In this document: positions 9,744 through 21,469 of the stretch, in pieces
Layout of the letters: every line of letters begins with the position of its first letter
How positions within the stretch are numbered: the stretch's first letter is position 1
DNA from: Sambucus nigra
Taxonomy: Eukaryota > Streptophyta > Magnoliopsida > Dipsacales > Adoxaceae
Reading direction: 5' to 3'
NCBI GenBank assembly: GCA_949130495.1
Contig: OX422216.1
Location: 98,339,967-98,403,966 of the forward strand
Length of the DNA: 64,000 bases
The notes under the pieces: model-generated
What the model was told of the DNA's origin: nothing
Seen by the model: only the letters and a program-made list of their open reading frames with translations
The model's database searches: none
Made by a program: the position numbers and the translations under genes

Positions 9744-10981
9744 TCTATATAATTATATAAAAATTGTAGACCCAAATCATTTGATAATGACACGTGGCAT
9801 ATGTATTAAATATCATTAAGTCTATTTAAGTTATCCTTTCATATAAAAGCCGCTTAACTTGATACGTGGCATATGACATAAATGCAAGTTATGTCAAAAT
9901 AAACATTCAAACGTTTCCCAAATAAAAAAGAAAAAAAAACTCAATTCCCGTGGATTCATTCCCTTTATCTCCGTCTTCAAATCTAAAATCCATCCAACTA
10001 ATTCAACCCTTCGTCTCCTCAATAGTCTCTTAACTTTTGAGTTTTCTATTTACCAGACATTACCCTCAATTTAAATACCACTCTTCTTCCTTGGATTGCA
10101 AAGAACAGTCACAACAATGTTTTTTCTTCCATCTCTACTACTGCATAATGTGTCCCTCTTACAAATACCGGGCAAAAAAAATACCAGCCTCAATATGATC
10201 CGAGATTGCCGAAAAGAATCCACTGGAGATTCCACGATCGGAGACAGTGCTGGCGCCGGAGATTGTGAATCTCCGACAAAGTCTAACAGCCGTGGTGTAA
10301 GCTGTTGGGGTTTTGAGAGAGGGTTTTAGCTGTTTTGATAGAGGGTTTTAGCTGTTGGGGTTTTGATATCCACAAAAAAAGTAAAGTGTTGGTTTGTACA
10401 TGGTATAAGCTAAGTGCCTGGTTTATAAACCTTTTTGAGCTTGGTTTAATGACTATTGTTGTATAAGTAAAAATTGTTAGTATTTTTAAGTTGATTTATT
10501 TTTTATTGGTTGGATTACATTATATCTTTTGTTTGGTCCTTCAAAAGTTGAATTCAAAATTTGGGGATTCCTTATTTGTTTTCCCTTTTTATGTTGAGAA
10601 AATAAATCTTATTTTCTTAGTCTCACTTATTTGTAAAAATTTAAGATTTTTTATCTTAAAAGATTTGGTGTTTTAGGCTTCTGTTTGGTTGTCGAGCAAG
10701 AATAGGGTTTTTTCTCCACCTCCTCTCTATCTCTTTAAGTGTATGTTTTATTTTTCAAGATTTACTTTTCATGTTTGATATTTTGAATTTATAATTTTTA
10801 ATGTATTCTCAAAATTAAAAATATCGGTTGCACTTATTTAATGTCGTTCATATGTCTTTTGATGTTAATTTAAATTTCAATTTTTTTTCATTCATACATT
10901 ATATTGTTTGAAACAGACTGCAATAAGAAGACAATACAATTTAAATAAATGCGGCCACGCATCGCGTGGCTTACATGCTAG
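9744..10981 (+). mobile_element. candidate non-autonomous Helitron (plus strand, 1.24 kb)
   Basis: The 5' end A|TCTATATAATTATATAAAAA (TC at 9744) is followed within about 50 bases by TGACACGTGGCA, a combination typical of plant Helitrons. The 3' end has a perfect 7-bp stem with 3-base loop, GCCACGC-ATC-GCGTGGC (10954-10970), then TTACATG and CTAG at 10978-10981, followed by T. This matches the hairpin, short spacer, CTRR|T structure. No RepHel protein is encoded. The interior includes a pyrimidine-rich leader-like stretch (about 9980-10090), a 77-codon frame (10096-10329) of unknown origin, and a local repeat of GAGGGTTTTAGCTGTT near 10317-10360. An alternative 5' end is TC at 9736. Confidence 0.65.
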
Positions 10982-11429
10982 TTTAATATAAGAATGAAGT
11001 TGCAACCCACCTCTCGCCACATGTACAAAATTAATTTTGGGAGTTTCCCTTAATTTCACATTGCTAGTAAGCCACATCAATAGCGCTAAAAGAAACTATA
11101 TATTTACATTTACAAGCTCATCTCTCTATTAACTAAGTTTTCAACCCTTCGAAACCATCCACCACCCACCTCTCATATTTGTTGACTTTTTGTCTCCCTC
11201 CCACCTCCTCCATGCCTGAATCTCTATTTTCCTCTTTCTAAATTTTAAGTTTGTAATGGTCCCTCTCCAAATTTAACTTTGGAGTCGCCATTTAACTTTG
11301 AGTGTCAGAGAAAGACACTCGATCCTCTCCTTTTCATTTGGCATCTTTTACGGTTCTTATAGCATATTTCTTCTCAAATGAATCTCTCTCTCTCTCAAGA
11401 TATTTGAACAAACAATATTTTGTTATTGC
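10982..11429. other. spacer, nothing recognised
   Basis: Pyrimidine-rich stretches near 11160-11240 and a GAGTGTCAGAGAAAGACACTC inverted repeat near 11299-11319 are visible. No gene or bounded transposon could be supported. Confidence 0.35.
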
Positions 11430-11890
11430 TCACGGGTCAGTACGGGTCGATTTTGGACCCTAATTCAAACCGAACCGATCGGTTCGGTTTTGGAAAAGGT
11501 CAGACCGAAACCGAACCGATTATGAAAAAAACCGTCGGTTTCGATTCACAACGGTTTCGGTTCGGTTCGGTTCGGTTTCGGGTCGGTTTTCGGCGGTTTT
11601 ATATTTGGGTCGTTTTTTAAGGGTGATTTTCGGTTTGGGTCGGTTTTTGAAGGTGGTTAATGGTTTTTAGATATAAAAATATAAGTTATTTAGTTTTTTT
11701 TAATATATATATTGGTTTCGGGTCGGTTCGATTTGAATCGATTTTTCCCATGTATAAACCGACAATCGAACTGACATGGTCGGTTTTTTATATCCGTAAA
11801 TCGTATGCCGAACCGAGCTAAAAAACTGTCGATTTCGGTTCGGGCCGGTTCGGTTCGGTTTTCGGGTCGGGCGGTTTTTTTGCACACCCC
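11430..11890. repeat. GGTTCGG/GGTTTCGG simple repeat, two blocks
   Basis: Irregular repeats of CGGTTCGGTTT and relatives occur at about 11465-11660 and 11710-11880, separated by an AT-rich segment. The right edge ends TTTTTTTGCACACCCCTAA. This kind of degenerate pentamer/hexamer repeat with a CACCCCTA edge is common in plant genomes, often inside non-autonomous DNA elements. Arg/Phe/Gly-rich frames here are translations of the repeat. Confidence 0.75.
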
Positions 11891-12479
11891 TAATTGCTGG
11901 TGATTATAATTCTTTCCCATCGAACTTACAGTTGTCATTCCATTTATCTTTGCATAATTTTTTGAACATTAACCGAGTCAAGCGAGTGAAGTCGGATGCG
12001 GCTTATCCTCATCGAGGTGCACCACGACTTTAATGATTGGTTGTTTTTATCTTTGGATGGTGGAATAATTTTTTTTAACGTGACAAAGAAACAAAGTTTT
12101 GCTCCATTTTGATGCCTCGTGGCTTTAATAAGATGTGATGCTACTATCAATTTGAAAATGATTTATATTGGTTAAGCATATAAATTCTTCACACGTAATT
12201 ATATGAATAACTTTATTAATTTGAGTTTTAGTTAATCCTTGGTGTGGGTCCTTTGATGATTTATTTTATTATATGGGTGTGAAATTGAAGTAGCTAACAT
12301 CGCCATAATTGCCATTTCATTTGGATCCTTTGAGCAAAAACATACATTTCCTCATTATTGCGCAATTTGCTCAATAATTTCATTTGATAGTATTTTGTAT
12401 CTATTATGACCTAAATATAGTAGAACCCATGGACCAGCAAAAAGGAAACACCTGGCATCAGAGATATACTCGGCTAAAT
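11891..12479. other. spacer, nothing recognised
   Basis: No protein domain, tRNA or terminal repeat could be supported between the GGTTCGG repeat and the first Tat LTR. Confidence 0.35.
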
Positions 12480-13104
12480 ACTTAGCATATCGGAGGAGTC
12501 GACGTCACCAATTGGGATCGAATCGTGTAGTGTTCGACTCGACCAAAGGTTGATAAAACCCCATAGCTCTGCTAGTTAACACCGTTAAAGGAAGCACGCA
12601 CCTTCTGACTGGATGGCGTCAATATCTTAATACATGCGCAACCATAAAAGATATGTAAATATTCTCCCCATATGCCAATAACTAACTTACGATTATTCTC
12701 TCACCTAATTTATAAAACGTTTTCTCACCTTATCTATAAAGGTGATGCGCGTGTCCCATTTTTATCTCACCTCCAACAGCCTATAAATAGCACACACAAA
12801 CCTCATGTGAGGTATAAGACATTTACTTATTATTGTGTTGCCAAAATCTAGAGAGAACTTGAGAGCTTTTAAACTGTATTCTTCAATGGCGTTCGCCCAA
12901 TAATCAATAGATAAATTTTCACCTCTAGATGTAGGCACCCACTTAGGCCGAACCACGTAAATCCCAATCTATTTCTTTATCTCATGACTTTCTATCTTAA
13001 TCCAGTGTTTGCATTTCAATAATCACGTTTCTTATCTGGTTTATTTGTTAGTAATCAACGCATTTAGCTAAGATAATCTCCATACTAATTTCTAGCTATA
13101 ATAG
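12480..13104 (+). mobile_element. probable 5' LTR (3' part) of Tat-lineage Ty3/gypsy element no. 1
   Basis: This stretch has LTR character: a TATA box (CTATAAATAG, 12781-12790), a transcription-start-like region, and GTAGGCACCC...CCGAACCACGTAAATC, which resembles the U5 part of plant gypsy LTRs. It ends next to a TGGaacCCGTCTGTGG-like primer site at 13105. The left boundary is a guess. No second LTR of the same sequence was found in the window, because the 3' half of the element is missing. Confidence 0.5.
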
Positions 13105-13124
13105 TTTGGAACCGTCTGTGGAAA
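13105..13124 (+). promoter_or_regulatory. primer-binding-site region of Tat element no. 1
   Basis: TTTGGAACCGTCTGTGGAAA closely resembles the TTTGGCGCCGTCTGTGGGAA sequence that follows the 5' LTR in many plant Ty3/gypsy elements. It marks the LTR/internal boundary. Two substitutions suggest decay. Confidence 0.5.
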
Positions 13125-13219
13125 ATGACTAACCATGCTATTTTACCCAATTTCTTATTTTTAGGGCTCATGGATACCCGTTCTAATTGAACCAGTTATT
13201 TGCGATTCAATTTTTCATG

Positions 13220-14025
13220 TTTTTTGGGGGGAAATTGTGTGTATATTAAAATAAAGAACCATATACAATGAAATGAGGCAAACACCTCAAACAAAACAAG
13301 GCAAGGGGGCATACTCCTCAAACCCAAACAAGCCCCTTAAGGCCTACCACCCCATTGGGCAAAATAAAAGAAGCTAAACTAACTAGAGTTAATGGTGGTG
13401 TCAGATGACCCCAATACATACATGTAATCCAGTTATCATAACTTATCCTAGCTTTCTTTCGAGTGGTAACTTTAACTTTGACCATGATCTCAATATCTTT
13501 CACAATAACTACAGGGGGTTTATAGGATCTATTAAAACTCCTACTATGTCTCTTCATCCATAGGCAATAAATTTAAGTAGAGAAAGAAACGCGTCTAATT
13601 TTTTTTAAAGAACTTGGTTTCTTTATAATCGGATATAGCAAAATGCAGCTCATTCTGCCACCCTTGTGCCTCTATATACACCTAATTTTTTAGCTGAATC
13701 TTAACCCACACTTCCTTCCTTTGCAAAACTGCTATCAAAGAACATGTGGCCAATGGTCTCCTTATAATTATTTCATAAGCCACAAAGGTTATCCTCCATC
13801 AGTCCCAACCAAACAACTTGTCTTTGGTGTAAAGTGCCTTCCTGCACACCATCCATAGGATAAATGAACAATTGGGAATGCAAGACTTGTTTCAGAATAG
13901 ATTACTCCGTCCAACATTAGGAAGAGAAGGAGATAAGTGCTTCCAAGATGAAGAAATACGAAAACAACCTTTATTTTCCAACTTCTAACTCACAATATCA
14001 TGAATATCAAGTATAACATTGGGGA
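13220..14025 (-). pseudogene. older minus-strand L1-type LINE, 3' part (zf-RVT and tail)
   Basis: A T-run at 13220-13225 is the reverse complement of the LINE tail. The minus strand then reads the C-terminal ORF2 region: a frame at 13557-13318 with VTTRKKARISYDNWITCMYW, preceded (to 14025) by SQLFILWMVCRKALYTKDKL. These match the zinc-finger (zf-RVT) and C-terminal parts of plant L1 ORF2 proteins. The copy is interrupted at 14013-14025 by the younger plus-strand LINE and resumes at 19589. Confidence 0.8.
14013..14025. repeat. target site duplication, left copy (13 bp)
   Basis: ATAACATTGGGGA here is identical to 19589-19601 and flanks the plus-strand LINE on both sides. A 13-bp duplication is usual for target-primed reverse transcription. 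Confidence 0.85.
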
Positions 14026-14154
14026 GAATATAACACAAATTTATTTAGGACACCAAAAAAAATATGCTCCTTCTTCTCTGTAGAAACCTTTCAGCCAAAC
14101 ATCTTCCCCTCCGTCGCTCTTCCACCTCATCCCGTCTCCATCGTGCCTAAGATG

Positions 14155-15796
14155 CCTTCCCCGGCACCTCATTCCTATATGGGTACCTCTCTGGATGTTA
14201 AAGAAGGTTAGGTCCTTGATGTCTTGGTGGCCAATGGGTCTTCTACCTTGCACTCTCATGGTGGACCTGTAGCTGATAAAACCGTCTTGAAGGATCGCTC
14301 TGGAAATTCCATTGATACCATTGTGGATGTACGTTCAGGCAAACCCATTGATTTTTCTGATGCCAATAGTATGCGAGTCCTGAATGAAGAGAAGAATCAA
14401 ATACCTTAGCTTCCTCCTAAGCAAAGGTTTTATGCAAGAAGATGTAAAAAAGAGTGTGTCTCTTTCAAATGCGTCCAGTCCGATTGGAGCTGGGGCGTCT
14501 TCCTTACCGGTCGGAGATTTGGCTAGTCCCTCTGACACCATTTGTCTTTCAAGTGACCGAAATGATGGGGGCGCTCTAACTACTGTTGCTACGGCCAGTG
14601 GGACTGTCATAGACACGGGGCTCAAGAGTATAATGGATAGCAAGAGTTTGGGTGATGAAGATAAGGTGTCAGCAAAAGGCACGTCTCCTCATACTGTACA
14701 ACCACAAATGTTAAGTCACAAAGAAAGGACGTGGAGCTCAGTGGTGGCAGAGAAAAAGAAACCTAAGATCAGGCTCACCTACCATAAACCTTCTGTAGTG
14801 GATAATGTCATTACTGTAACACCACCTATTGAGGTGGCTAGATGGGTCGTAGCTGTTGGGAGAACAGTTTAGTAGGGTATTTTCTTGGGAAAAAACTTCC
14901 TTACTCTTATGTGAACAATGTTGCTAGCGGAATGTGGAGCAAGTATGGTATGACTAAGGTCATTGTACATGATAGTGGGTTTTTCTTTTTCCTTTTTGAC
15001 AACACTACCCAGCGTGATGAGGTTTTTGATAATGGCCCTTGGCACTTTGCCGACATGACCATTATTCTCAAGAAATGGCAAGTAGGTTTCAATTTTCATA
15101 AAGATACCATCAAGACTATACCCATCTGAGTTAAGTTTTATGACATTCCGATTCAACTGTGGATGGAGGAAGGGCTTAGCTACATTACGAGCTTGGTGGG
15201 ACCTCTGTTGTATGCTGACTCAATTATTGAGTCGCTGAATAGAATATCCTATGCTCGTATCTGTATTGATGTGGAGGCCAAATAATCATACCCTAGAAGC
15301 ATTAACGTCATTATAGAGGATTGTACAAGTGCACTTGTGAGAGTTGAATTCCAAGATGAACCTCCTTCGTGCCCTAACTGCCTTGTGTTTGGACACAGTG
15401 ATAGGAATTACACTAAAGGTAAGGAAGCTATTTTAGGGTTGGAGAAGAACACTAGGGCAACGGAGACGAAGACCAGAGAGGTTTGGACCCAGGTCCCCGT
15501 GAAGCAAAAACCTACTTCTCCCTCTATTTGTGAGAAGCAGAAACCACAGGAGGCGAATGGAGCTGAAATGCAAGGCAAGCCAGTTCAAACTGTGGCCTTA
15601 CCCACCATTAGTGTTTCTAACTCTTTTAGCGGTATTGATATTGATAGCGTTCGAGACCACTCCAGAACCCACTGCCCTAGCTAGAAGAGTTATGGTAGTG
15701 GATGAGTTGGCAATTAAGCTCAAGGGGGAGAAGAACAAGGTGGGCAACTCCGGAGGGAACAGTAAGAAGAAAGGGAAGGGAAACAAAAGTCGATGA
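14155..15796 (+). pseudogene. LINE ORF1 (DUF4283-type plus zinc knuckle), broken
   Basis: Successive pieces in changing frames form one ORF1. It has a low-complexity N-terminal part with ERTWSSVVAEKKKP near 14730, then the conserved nucleic-acid-binding block at about 14870-15290: LVGYFLGKKLPYSY, VFDNGPWHFAD, FYDIPIQLWMEEGLSYI and RISYARICIDVEAK. A CCHC-like knuckle follows near 15370: CPNCLVFGHSDRNY, with the last Cys replaced by Tyr. A basic Lys-rich tail ends just before ORF2. The protein would bind LINE RNA. At least three stops interrupt it, one replacing the Trp expected before VKFYDIP. Confidence 0.8.
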
Positions 15797-18700
15797 TTAA
15801 GCTCAGTTCATGGAACATTAGGGGTCTTAATTTCCCTCATAAATAATTAGAAGTGAGCAAGTTTATTAGAGACGAGCAACTTGACCTGGTATGTTTACTT
15901 GAAACCAAAGTTAGGAGGAATGGCTTATTAAATGTTAAAAATAACTGCTTCTTTCATTAGAATAGTATTGACAACTGCCCTAGCGATGGGGGTGTTGCTA
16001 GGGTTATTGTGGGTTGGAATTCGAATAATGTTACTATGGCTTTAGTCCAGTCGCACCCCCAGGCTATGTTATGTAAGGCGGATGTATGTGGGAGAAACTG
16101 TAGCTTTTATGCTTCTTTCATCTACGGGGAGAATTTGCCTATCAGAAGAGTTACTCTATGGGATTTCTTGAGACTTAATTGTGAGAGAGTGGATGGCCAA
16201 CCGTGGGTTCTTATGGGTGATTTCAACGTGGTGAGATCCCACGAGGAGAAGAGAGGTGTGCATGGCATTGATGTGGAGGCTACTTATGATTTCAATTAGT
16301 GCATAAATAATATCCATGCAGATGATATGATGACTAGTGGGTTATGGTTTACGTGGAACAAACGTTATGAGGGTAATGAGAATGTCCAGTATAGACTGGA
16401 TAGGGTTCTTCATAATGATACTTGGAACACTGCGTTTCCCGAGTCTCAAGTAACTGTTCTTCCTCAGGGTGTTTCGGACCACTACCCCATCACTATCTTG
16501 CTATCACCCATGGAGCCCAAAGGACCAAAAGCTTTTAAATTATATAATTTTTGGATGGGTCATGCGAATTTCCAGGGAGTTCTTGTTGAGTCTTGGTGTG
16601 GGAATGATGGGGGTAATCCCATGATCAGACTATGCAAGAAGATGAGAAGACTGAAGAATAACCTTAAAGATTTTGATAATTTTTTTTACAACCATATCTC
16701 CAGGAGGGTTGAGGAGGCCAAGGTGCTATTGGATGACGTTAAAAAAAGACTGGACAAGGACGGGGGAAATTTTAGTATTCAGGTCGAAGAAAGGGATGGG
16801 TTGTCTAAGTATCTGGAGCTCAGAAATGCTGAAGAGTCGTATTTCAAACAAAGGTCCAGAGTGAAGTGGATGCAGCTGAGTGATGGGAATAACTTGTTCT
16901 TTCATAAGAAGGCCAACCAAGCTTCTGCCAGGAGGAAAATTATCAGCATTGAGGATGATAATGGCTTACGCATTGAGGGTACTCAGAATGTGGCCAACAA
17001 GACTGTCGTATTTTTTAGCAATCTTGTTGGTAGCAGTAGTAATTGTGAGAACTCGAGTTCTATTCTTATTGAGAATGTCCGCAAGAGAATCAATAATGCT
17101 GATGTTGTTATGCTGTGCACCCCCATTGATGATGTGGAGATTAAGAGGGTCATGTTCTCTATTGGGTTCGAAAAAGCCCCGGGCCCTGATGGCTTTAATG
17201 CGTTCTTTTTTAAAAAGAATTGGGAGGTGGTTGGGAGTGATGTGATTGAGGCTGTCAAGTTCTTCTTCAGTTGCAGCTATTTGACCAGACAATGGAATTG
17301 TACAACCTTGGTCCTCATCCCCAAGGTTACTACCCCTAGTGATATGCATGCTTTTAGACCCATATCTTATTGTAACACCATCTATAAATGCATTTCGAAG
17401 ATCCTTACGAACAGGCTGAAACCAGTTCTTTCGCACATTATCAACCCGTGCCAGGCGTGTTTGTTGAAGGGAGGTCAATTTTGAATAATATCTTACTTCT
17501 CTAGGAGGTTATGAGGAATTACCATAGAGAGCTCAACCCGCCTAAGTGTACTATGAAGATTGACTTGATGAAGGCTTACGACACTGTGAGTTGGGAGTTT
17601 ATTTTCACTCTACTTGTTCATCTTGGCTTCCCCGCTATTTTTATTTGATGGATTAGAGAGTGCATCACTAATACCAGATTCTCTATCAGCCTGAATGGGC
17701 ACTTTTATGGTTTCTTTGATGGTAAGAAAGGATTGAGATGGGGTGACCCCCTTTCACTCTATATTTTCCTACTTATTATGGATACTTTATCCTGTATCTT
17801 GGATAAGGCTTGCACCAATCCCGCGTTTACTTATCACCCAAGATGAAAGGAGGTGCGGCTTAACCACCTATGTTTTGCAGATGATATGATTATTTTGAGT
17901 GGGGGGGGGGATACACCCTCATGTACTATTGTGAAGAAGGCTTTGGATGATTTCTGTAGCATTGCTGGCCTTAAGCCCAACCTGTGCAAGAATAGTTTCT
18001 ACAGTTTGGGTTTTGATGAGGAGAGAATCATGCAGGTCAAGGATATCTTAGGATTCACTCATAGCTACCCTCCCTTTTTGTACCTGGGTGTCCCCCTGAT
18101 TACTTCCAGGCTCAAGAGTGAGGACTGTTGTAGAGTGATAGACAAGATTACTGGCAGGATTAAGTGCTGGACCAATAAGTTTCTTAGTTACGCAGGCAGA
18201 TTATAACTTATTAAAGATGTTATATTTGGGATCCAAGTTCACTGGTCTAGTCTTTTCATTTTGCCCAAGGGGGTTATCAAAAGAATCGAGCAATTGATGA
18301 GGGACTTTCTTTGGACAGGGTCTGATTTAACTCACTCGGGTGCCAAGGTTGTGTGGAAGGACCTTTGTTGCAGCTATTAAGAAGGGGGTTTAGGAATTAA
18401 AGATTGCGAGAGATAATATGTTGCAACTATTTTGAAGATGTTATGGAATCTCAGTAGTAAGAAAGACTGCATATGGGTTAAGTGGTGTAATGTGTACAAG
18501 TTAAAGAAAAGAAGTATGTGGGCTATCCCTATTACTAGCGACTCGGCTTGGATTTGGAGGAAGATAATGCAACTAATACATTTGATCAGACCGCTCATCA
18601 AATGGAACAATTGAAATAGGGAGGACACTTTCTTATGGTATGACAATTGGCATCCCGTTGCAACCTCTTTTTGGTGATAGGGTTATCTACGATGTTGTTA

Positions 18701-19430
18701 GTAATCATAAGGCCCTAGTGGCTGATCACATTGTGGAGAATAGGTGGAGATGGCCTGCTGCGGTTACCTAGGAACTTATGGATATCAGGAATGTGGATTT
18801 TCCCCAGATTAGGTAGAATACTAATGATGAGGTGGTTTGGATCCCCAACCTTGGTGGGTTCTCTATCTGTTAGGCCTATGATGAGATTACTTCTAGTCGC
18901 CCCTGTTTGCTGGCATAAGATCGTGTGGAACAAGACTAATATTCCTAAATGTGCTTTCATTTTGTGGATGATTTGTAAGGATGCAATTCACACCAAGGAT
19001 AAGCTCTTTAGCTGGGGCATTTATGAGGAAAACTTGTGATGCTGCTGTTTAGACAGGGTTGAGTCCATTGGCCATGTCTTTAATGAGTGTTATGGTGCAA
19101 AGGAGGTGTGGTAGGAGGTTAGATTCCGAAATCAGGATTATAGGGACGCTATGGATTGGGATAGTGAGATGATTCATGTTATCTCAAATTGCTGTGGTCC
19201 TAGACTTTTTAACCGTATTAGGAACATCTCATTTTCTACTACCATTTACTGCCTGTGGATGGAAAGAAATGCCAGACTTTTTTAAGAACGTGAGTAGAAA
19301 CACTGAAGCCATTGTCAAAGAGATTGAGGTTATGATCAGAGCAAGGGCCATATCATGGGAGAAAGGAAGAAGAAGATTCAAAAACTGGATGGCATGCATA
19401 AACTGGGGAATCTCAGATAGTATACTCGAT
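15793..19430 (+). pseudogene. LINE ORF2 (endonuclease, reverse transcriptase, zf-RVT), broken
   Basis: ORF2 starts with MIKLSSWNIRGLN. The apurinic-type endonuclease shows LLETKV, WVLMGDFNVV and GVSDHYPI (to about 16500). The longest intact stretch is 16327-17484 (385 codons), which carries KAPGPDGFNAFFFKKNW and FRPISYCNTIYKCISKIL of the RT. A one-base frameshift near 17455 follows. RT then continues with the ILNNI and MKAYDTVSWEF motifs, and an intact FADDM active site at about 17874-17888. The zf-RVT region is about 18740-19110 (NIPKCAFILWMICKDAIHTK). Active-site residues survive but several Trp codons are now stops. Confidence 0.9.
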
Positions 19431-19588
19431 TAGGATTTGGGTTCTGGGGGTTTTGGGTATTTGCCCATTATTTTTGTCTTTTGTCCCTTTGGGGTATGCC
19501 CCATAGGATGTTCTTAGGGATTGTTTCCCTTTTTATTTTGCACTTGTTGTAGTTCCTTTTATTGATATATACATAATTTTTCCCCAAA

Positions 19589-19665
19589 ATAACATTGGGG
19601 AACAGAACATTTTAATCTCAAGAAGCTCCTAAGTGACAGTAGTTGGCCATCTCCATATATTATTG
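19589..19665 (-). pseudogene. continuation of the older minus-strand LINE (5' truncated)
   Basis: Starting with the second copy of the 13-bp duplication, the minus strand reads WRWPTTVT, stop, ELLEIKM and then joins in register with the sequence left of 14025. The plus-strand LINE at 18740-18790 has the equivalent WRWPAAVT. This shows that the plus-strand LINE split a pre-existing minus-strand copy. The copy ends near 19665 and is thus 5'-truncated. Confidence 0.75.
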
Positions 19666-19669
19666 TGAG

Positions 19670-21460
19670 TGAATTCGCTGTGGTTTCAACAAGTTAAAGC
19701 TGTTTTTTAGAATAACTTTTGTTTAATTCTTAGAAATAGTTTTGATCACTCTCTAGATCTCTATTTTGTTACATTTACCTACATTTATTATAAATCAAGA
19801 TACTATATATGTTGCGATACTCTATTTCTCTACTGTTATTCTATTAAAATGTTGGTTAATCCCGAGAGCAATGATGCAGTGGAAGGGGTACCTCCATCAA
19901 ACCTAGGAGGAATGAATGATTTGTAGAAAATTCTGCAAAGTCTGGTCAAAAGCCAAAACGTGATGCAAAAGAATATGAAGATTACAACCCAAAGCCTTAT
20001 GGGTGGGCAAACTTGATCAGTTCAACCACAACAAGAGTAGAATCCCATCACTCCACTGGTTGCAGAGAACTCTGATAGGTGTAGGGAGGGAGATGTCAAA
20101 ACCCACCTCACACAGGGACAGGAGGTACTCTTTCAGAGAATCTGCAATGGAAAACGTGAGATCATTGGATCTAGGATCAGTTGGAGAGAAGCATATATCT
20201 GAGAGCATGACTGGATTCGACCATGGTGATGGGTCCTATAGGCCAGGAAAGACCTCTACTATTAGATTTACCGAGGAAGGAATATACACAATCGAGCCCC
20301 TGCGACCAAGAGTTATGGAACGTTTGAGCAGGGGAAGCGTGTTGGACCACCTGGGGCCCAATCCACGGGTGTCCAGGGGCCATTTGGTAAGAGATCACAT
20401 AAAAGATTCTTAACGATCAGCTGGGAAATAGACCACCTACATGGCCAGGTCAAGGTAGAGTTTAAGGGGGTAGACCAGGTCCGAGCACACGTCCAGATAA
20501 GAAAAAAGTTCGACATATAGTAAGCGGCGAGATGAGTAGTCGATGAAGGCCGAGAAGATAGAGAAGGACCATCCATGGAAGGGCTCCATCTAATGACTGG
20601 AAGATCGGTTGGGTGATTTGATAAAAAATAAAAAATCCTTTGTAATTGGGTTATGTGGAAGGGTCTACATGTACTGCATCTATCCTGAGTCATCTAACTC
20701 TGACCAAGTTCAAACCACTTGTGATCATTCCTTAGTATGATGGGAAGATCGATCCCATGCACCATATTGAGCAGTACTGACCTGCTTCAGACATTTACTC
20801 TATCCTGGATAAGATGAGATGCATGGCATTTTCTACTAATTTAACCGGATTGGTCAATTCGTTTATCAATAACTACTGCTTTGGTAGAAATCCTAAAAAG
20901 AGTTTGGCTCACCTGCTTAGTGCCATATAGGGAAAAACTAGATTACCAAGGAGTCTAGACTGACTAAGGCTGAGGCTAGAGGAAATTGATAGAAGAAGGA
21001 CAAACGTAAGAAGCTAAAACAAGATAAGACTATAAAGTTCGATGAATACACCCCCTATTGTTAGGGTACATCACATCCTCAACGAGATCCAAGGACGAAA
21101 AAAATTAAGGTGATCGAAATAATTAAAACCCCTGCCAACATGCGAGATAAGAGCAAATGGTGTGATTTACACTAGGATTATGGTCACACGATTGACAAAT
21201 GCCTGTCCTTGAAGGAAAAAATCGAAGCCCTGATAAGAGGGGGTAAATTAAAGAAGTATGTAGACAAGTCTGGCCAAGCAACCAAACCCATGGAAGGTTA
21301 TAAGCTAAGAAGGCGATCAAAATATCCTTGCAAGGAGAGGGGCGATCGAAAGCGTGCATGCGATGATGGCGACTCTAATTAAGGCAGTGGGGATGATCTG
21401 CCAAAGAAGCCTAGTGAGCCAAAGGAGACCGTTAACGCGATCTCTTTTGGAATGCATTTC
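19670..21460 (+). pseudogene. Tat-lineage gag, element no. 1, degenerate
   Basis: After leader sequence, a start MLVNPESNDAVEG lies near 19849. Frames change repeatedly. Around 20706-20960 the translation reads FKPLVIIP, stop, YDGKIDPMHHIEQY and MAFSTNLTGLVNSF, the gag core of Tat elements. From 21130 to 21455 it reads SKWCDLH, stop, DYGHTIDKCLSLKEKIEAL then GGKLKKYV, which is the typical Tat knuckle-like C-terminal block. No protease or pol follows, because the chromovirus LTR begins at about 21470. The frame between 20003 and 20413 is open but I cannot tell whether it is the original gag frame. Confidence 0.75.
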
Positions 21461-21469
21461 ATTACAACA

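Larger units (their letters stand above)
14026..19588 (+). mobile_element. near full-length L1-type LINE (5.56 kb)
   Basis: It is bounded by the 13-bp duplication and contains a short 5' UTR, ORF1 (gag-like), ORF2 (endonuclease, RT, zf-RVT) and a 3' UTR. The 3' UTR ends in a TTGATATATACATAATTTTT-like tail followed by CCCCAAA. It inserted into an older LINE of the same general type, in the opposite orientation. Many stop codons and at least one frameshift make it non-autonomous today. Confidence 0.85.

Noticed and set aside
14335..14682. 115-codon minus-strand frame
   Set aside because: Shadow of the LINE ORF1 N-terminal region on the other strand.
16966..17478. 170-codon minus-strand frame
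   Set aside because: It lies antisense to the well-matched RT of LINE copy 1 and has no recognisable domain.
13200..19675. Decayed target duplication of the older minus-strand LINE (TTGCGATTCAATT against TTGTGAGTGAATT)
   Set aside because: Ten of 13 matches and a 7-base offset from the T-run are too weak to separate from chance.
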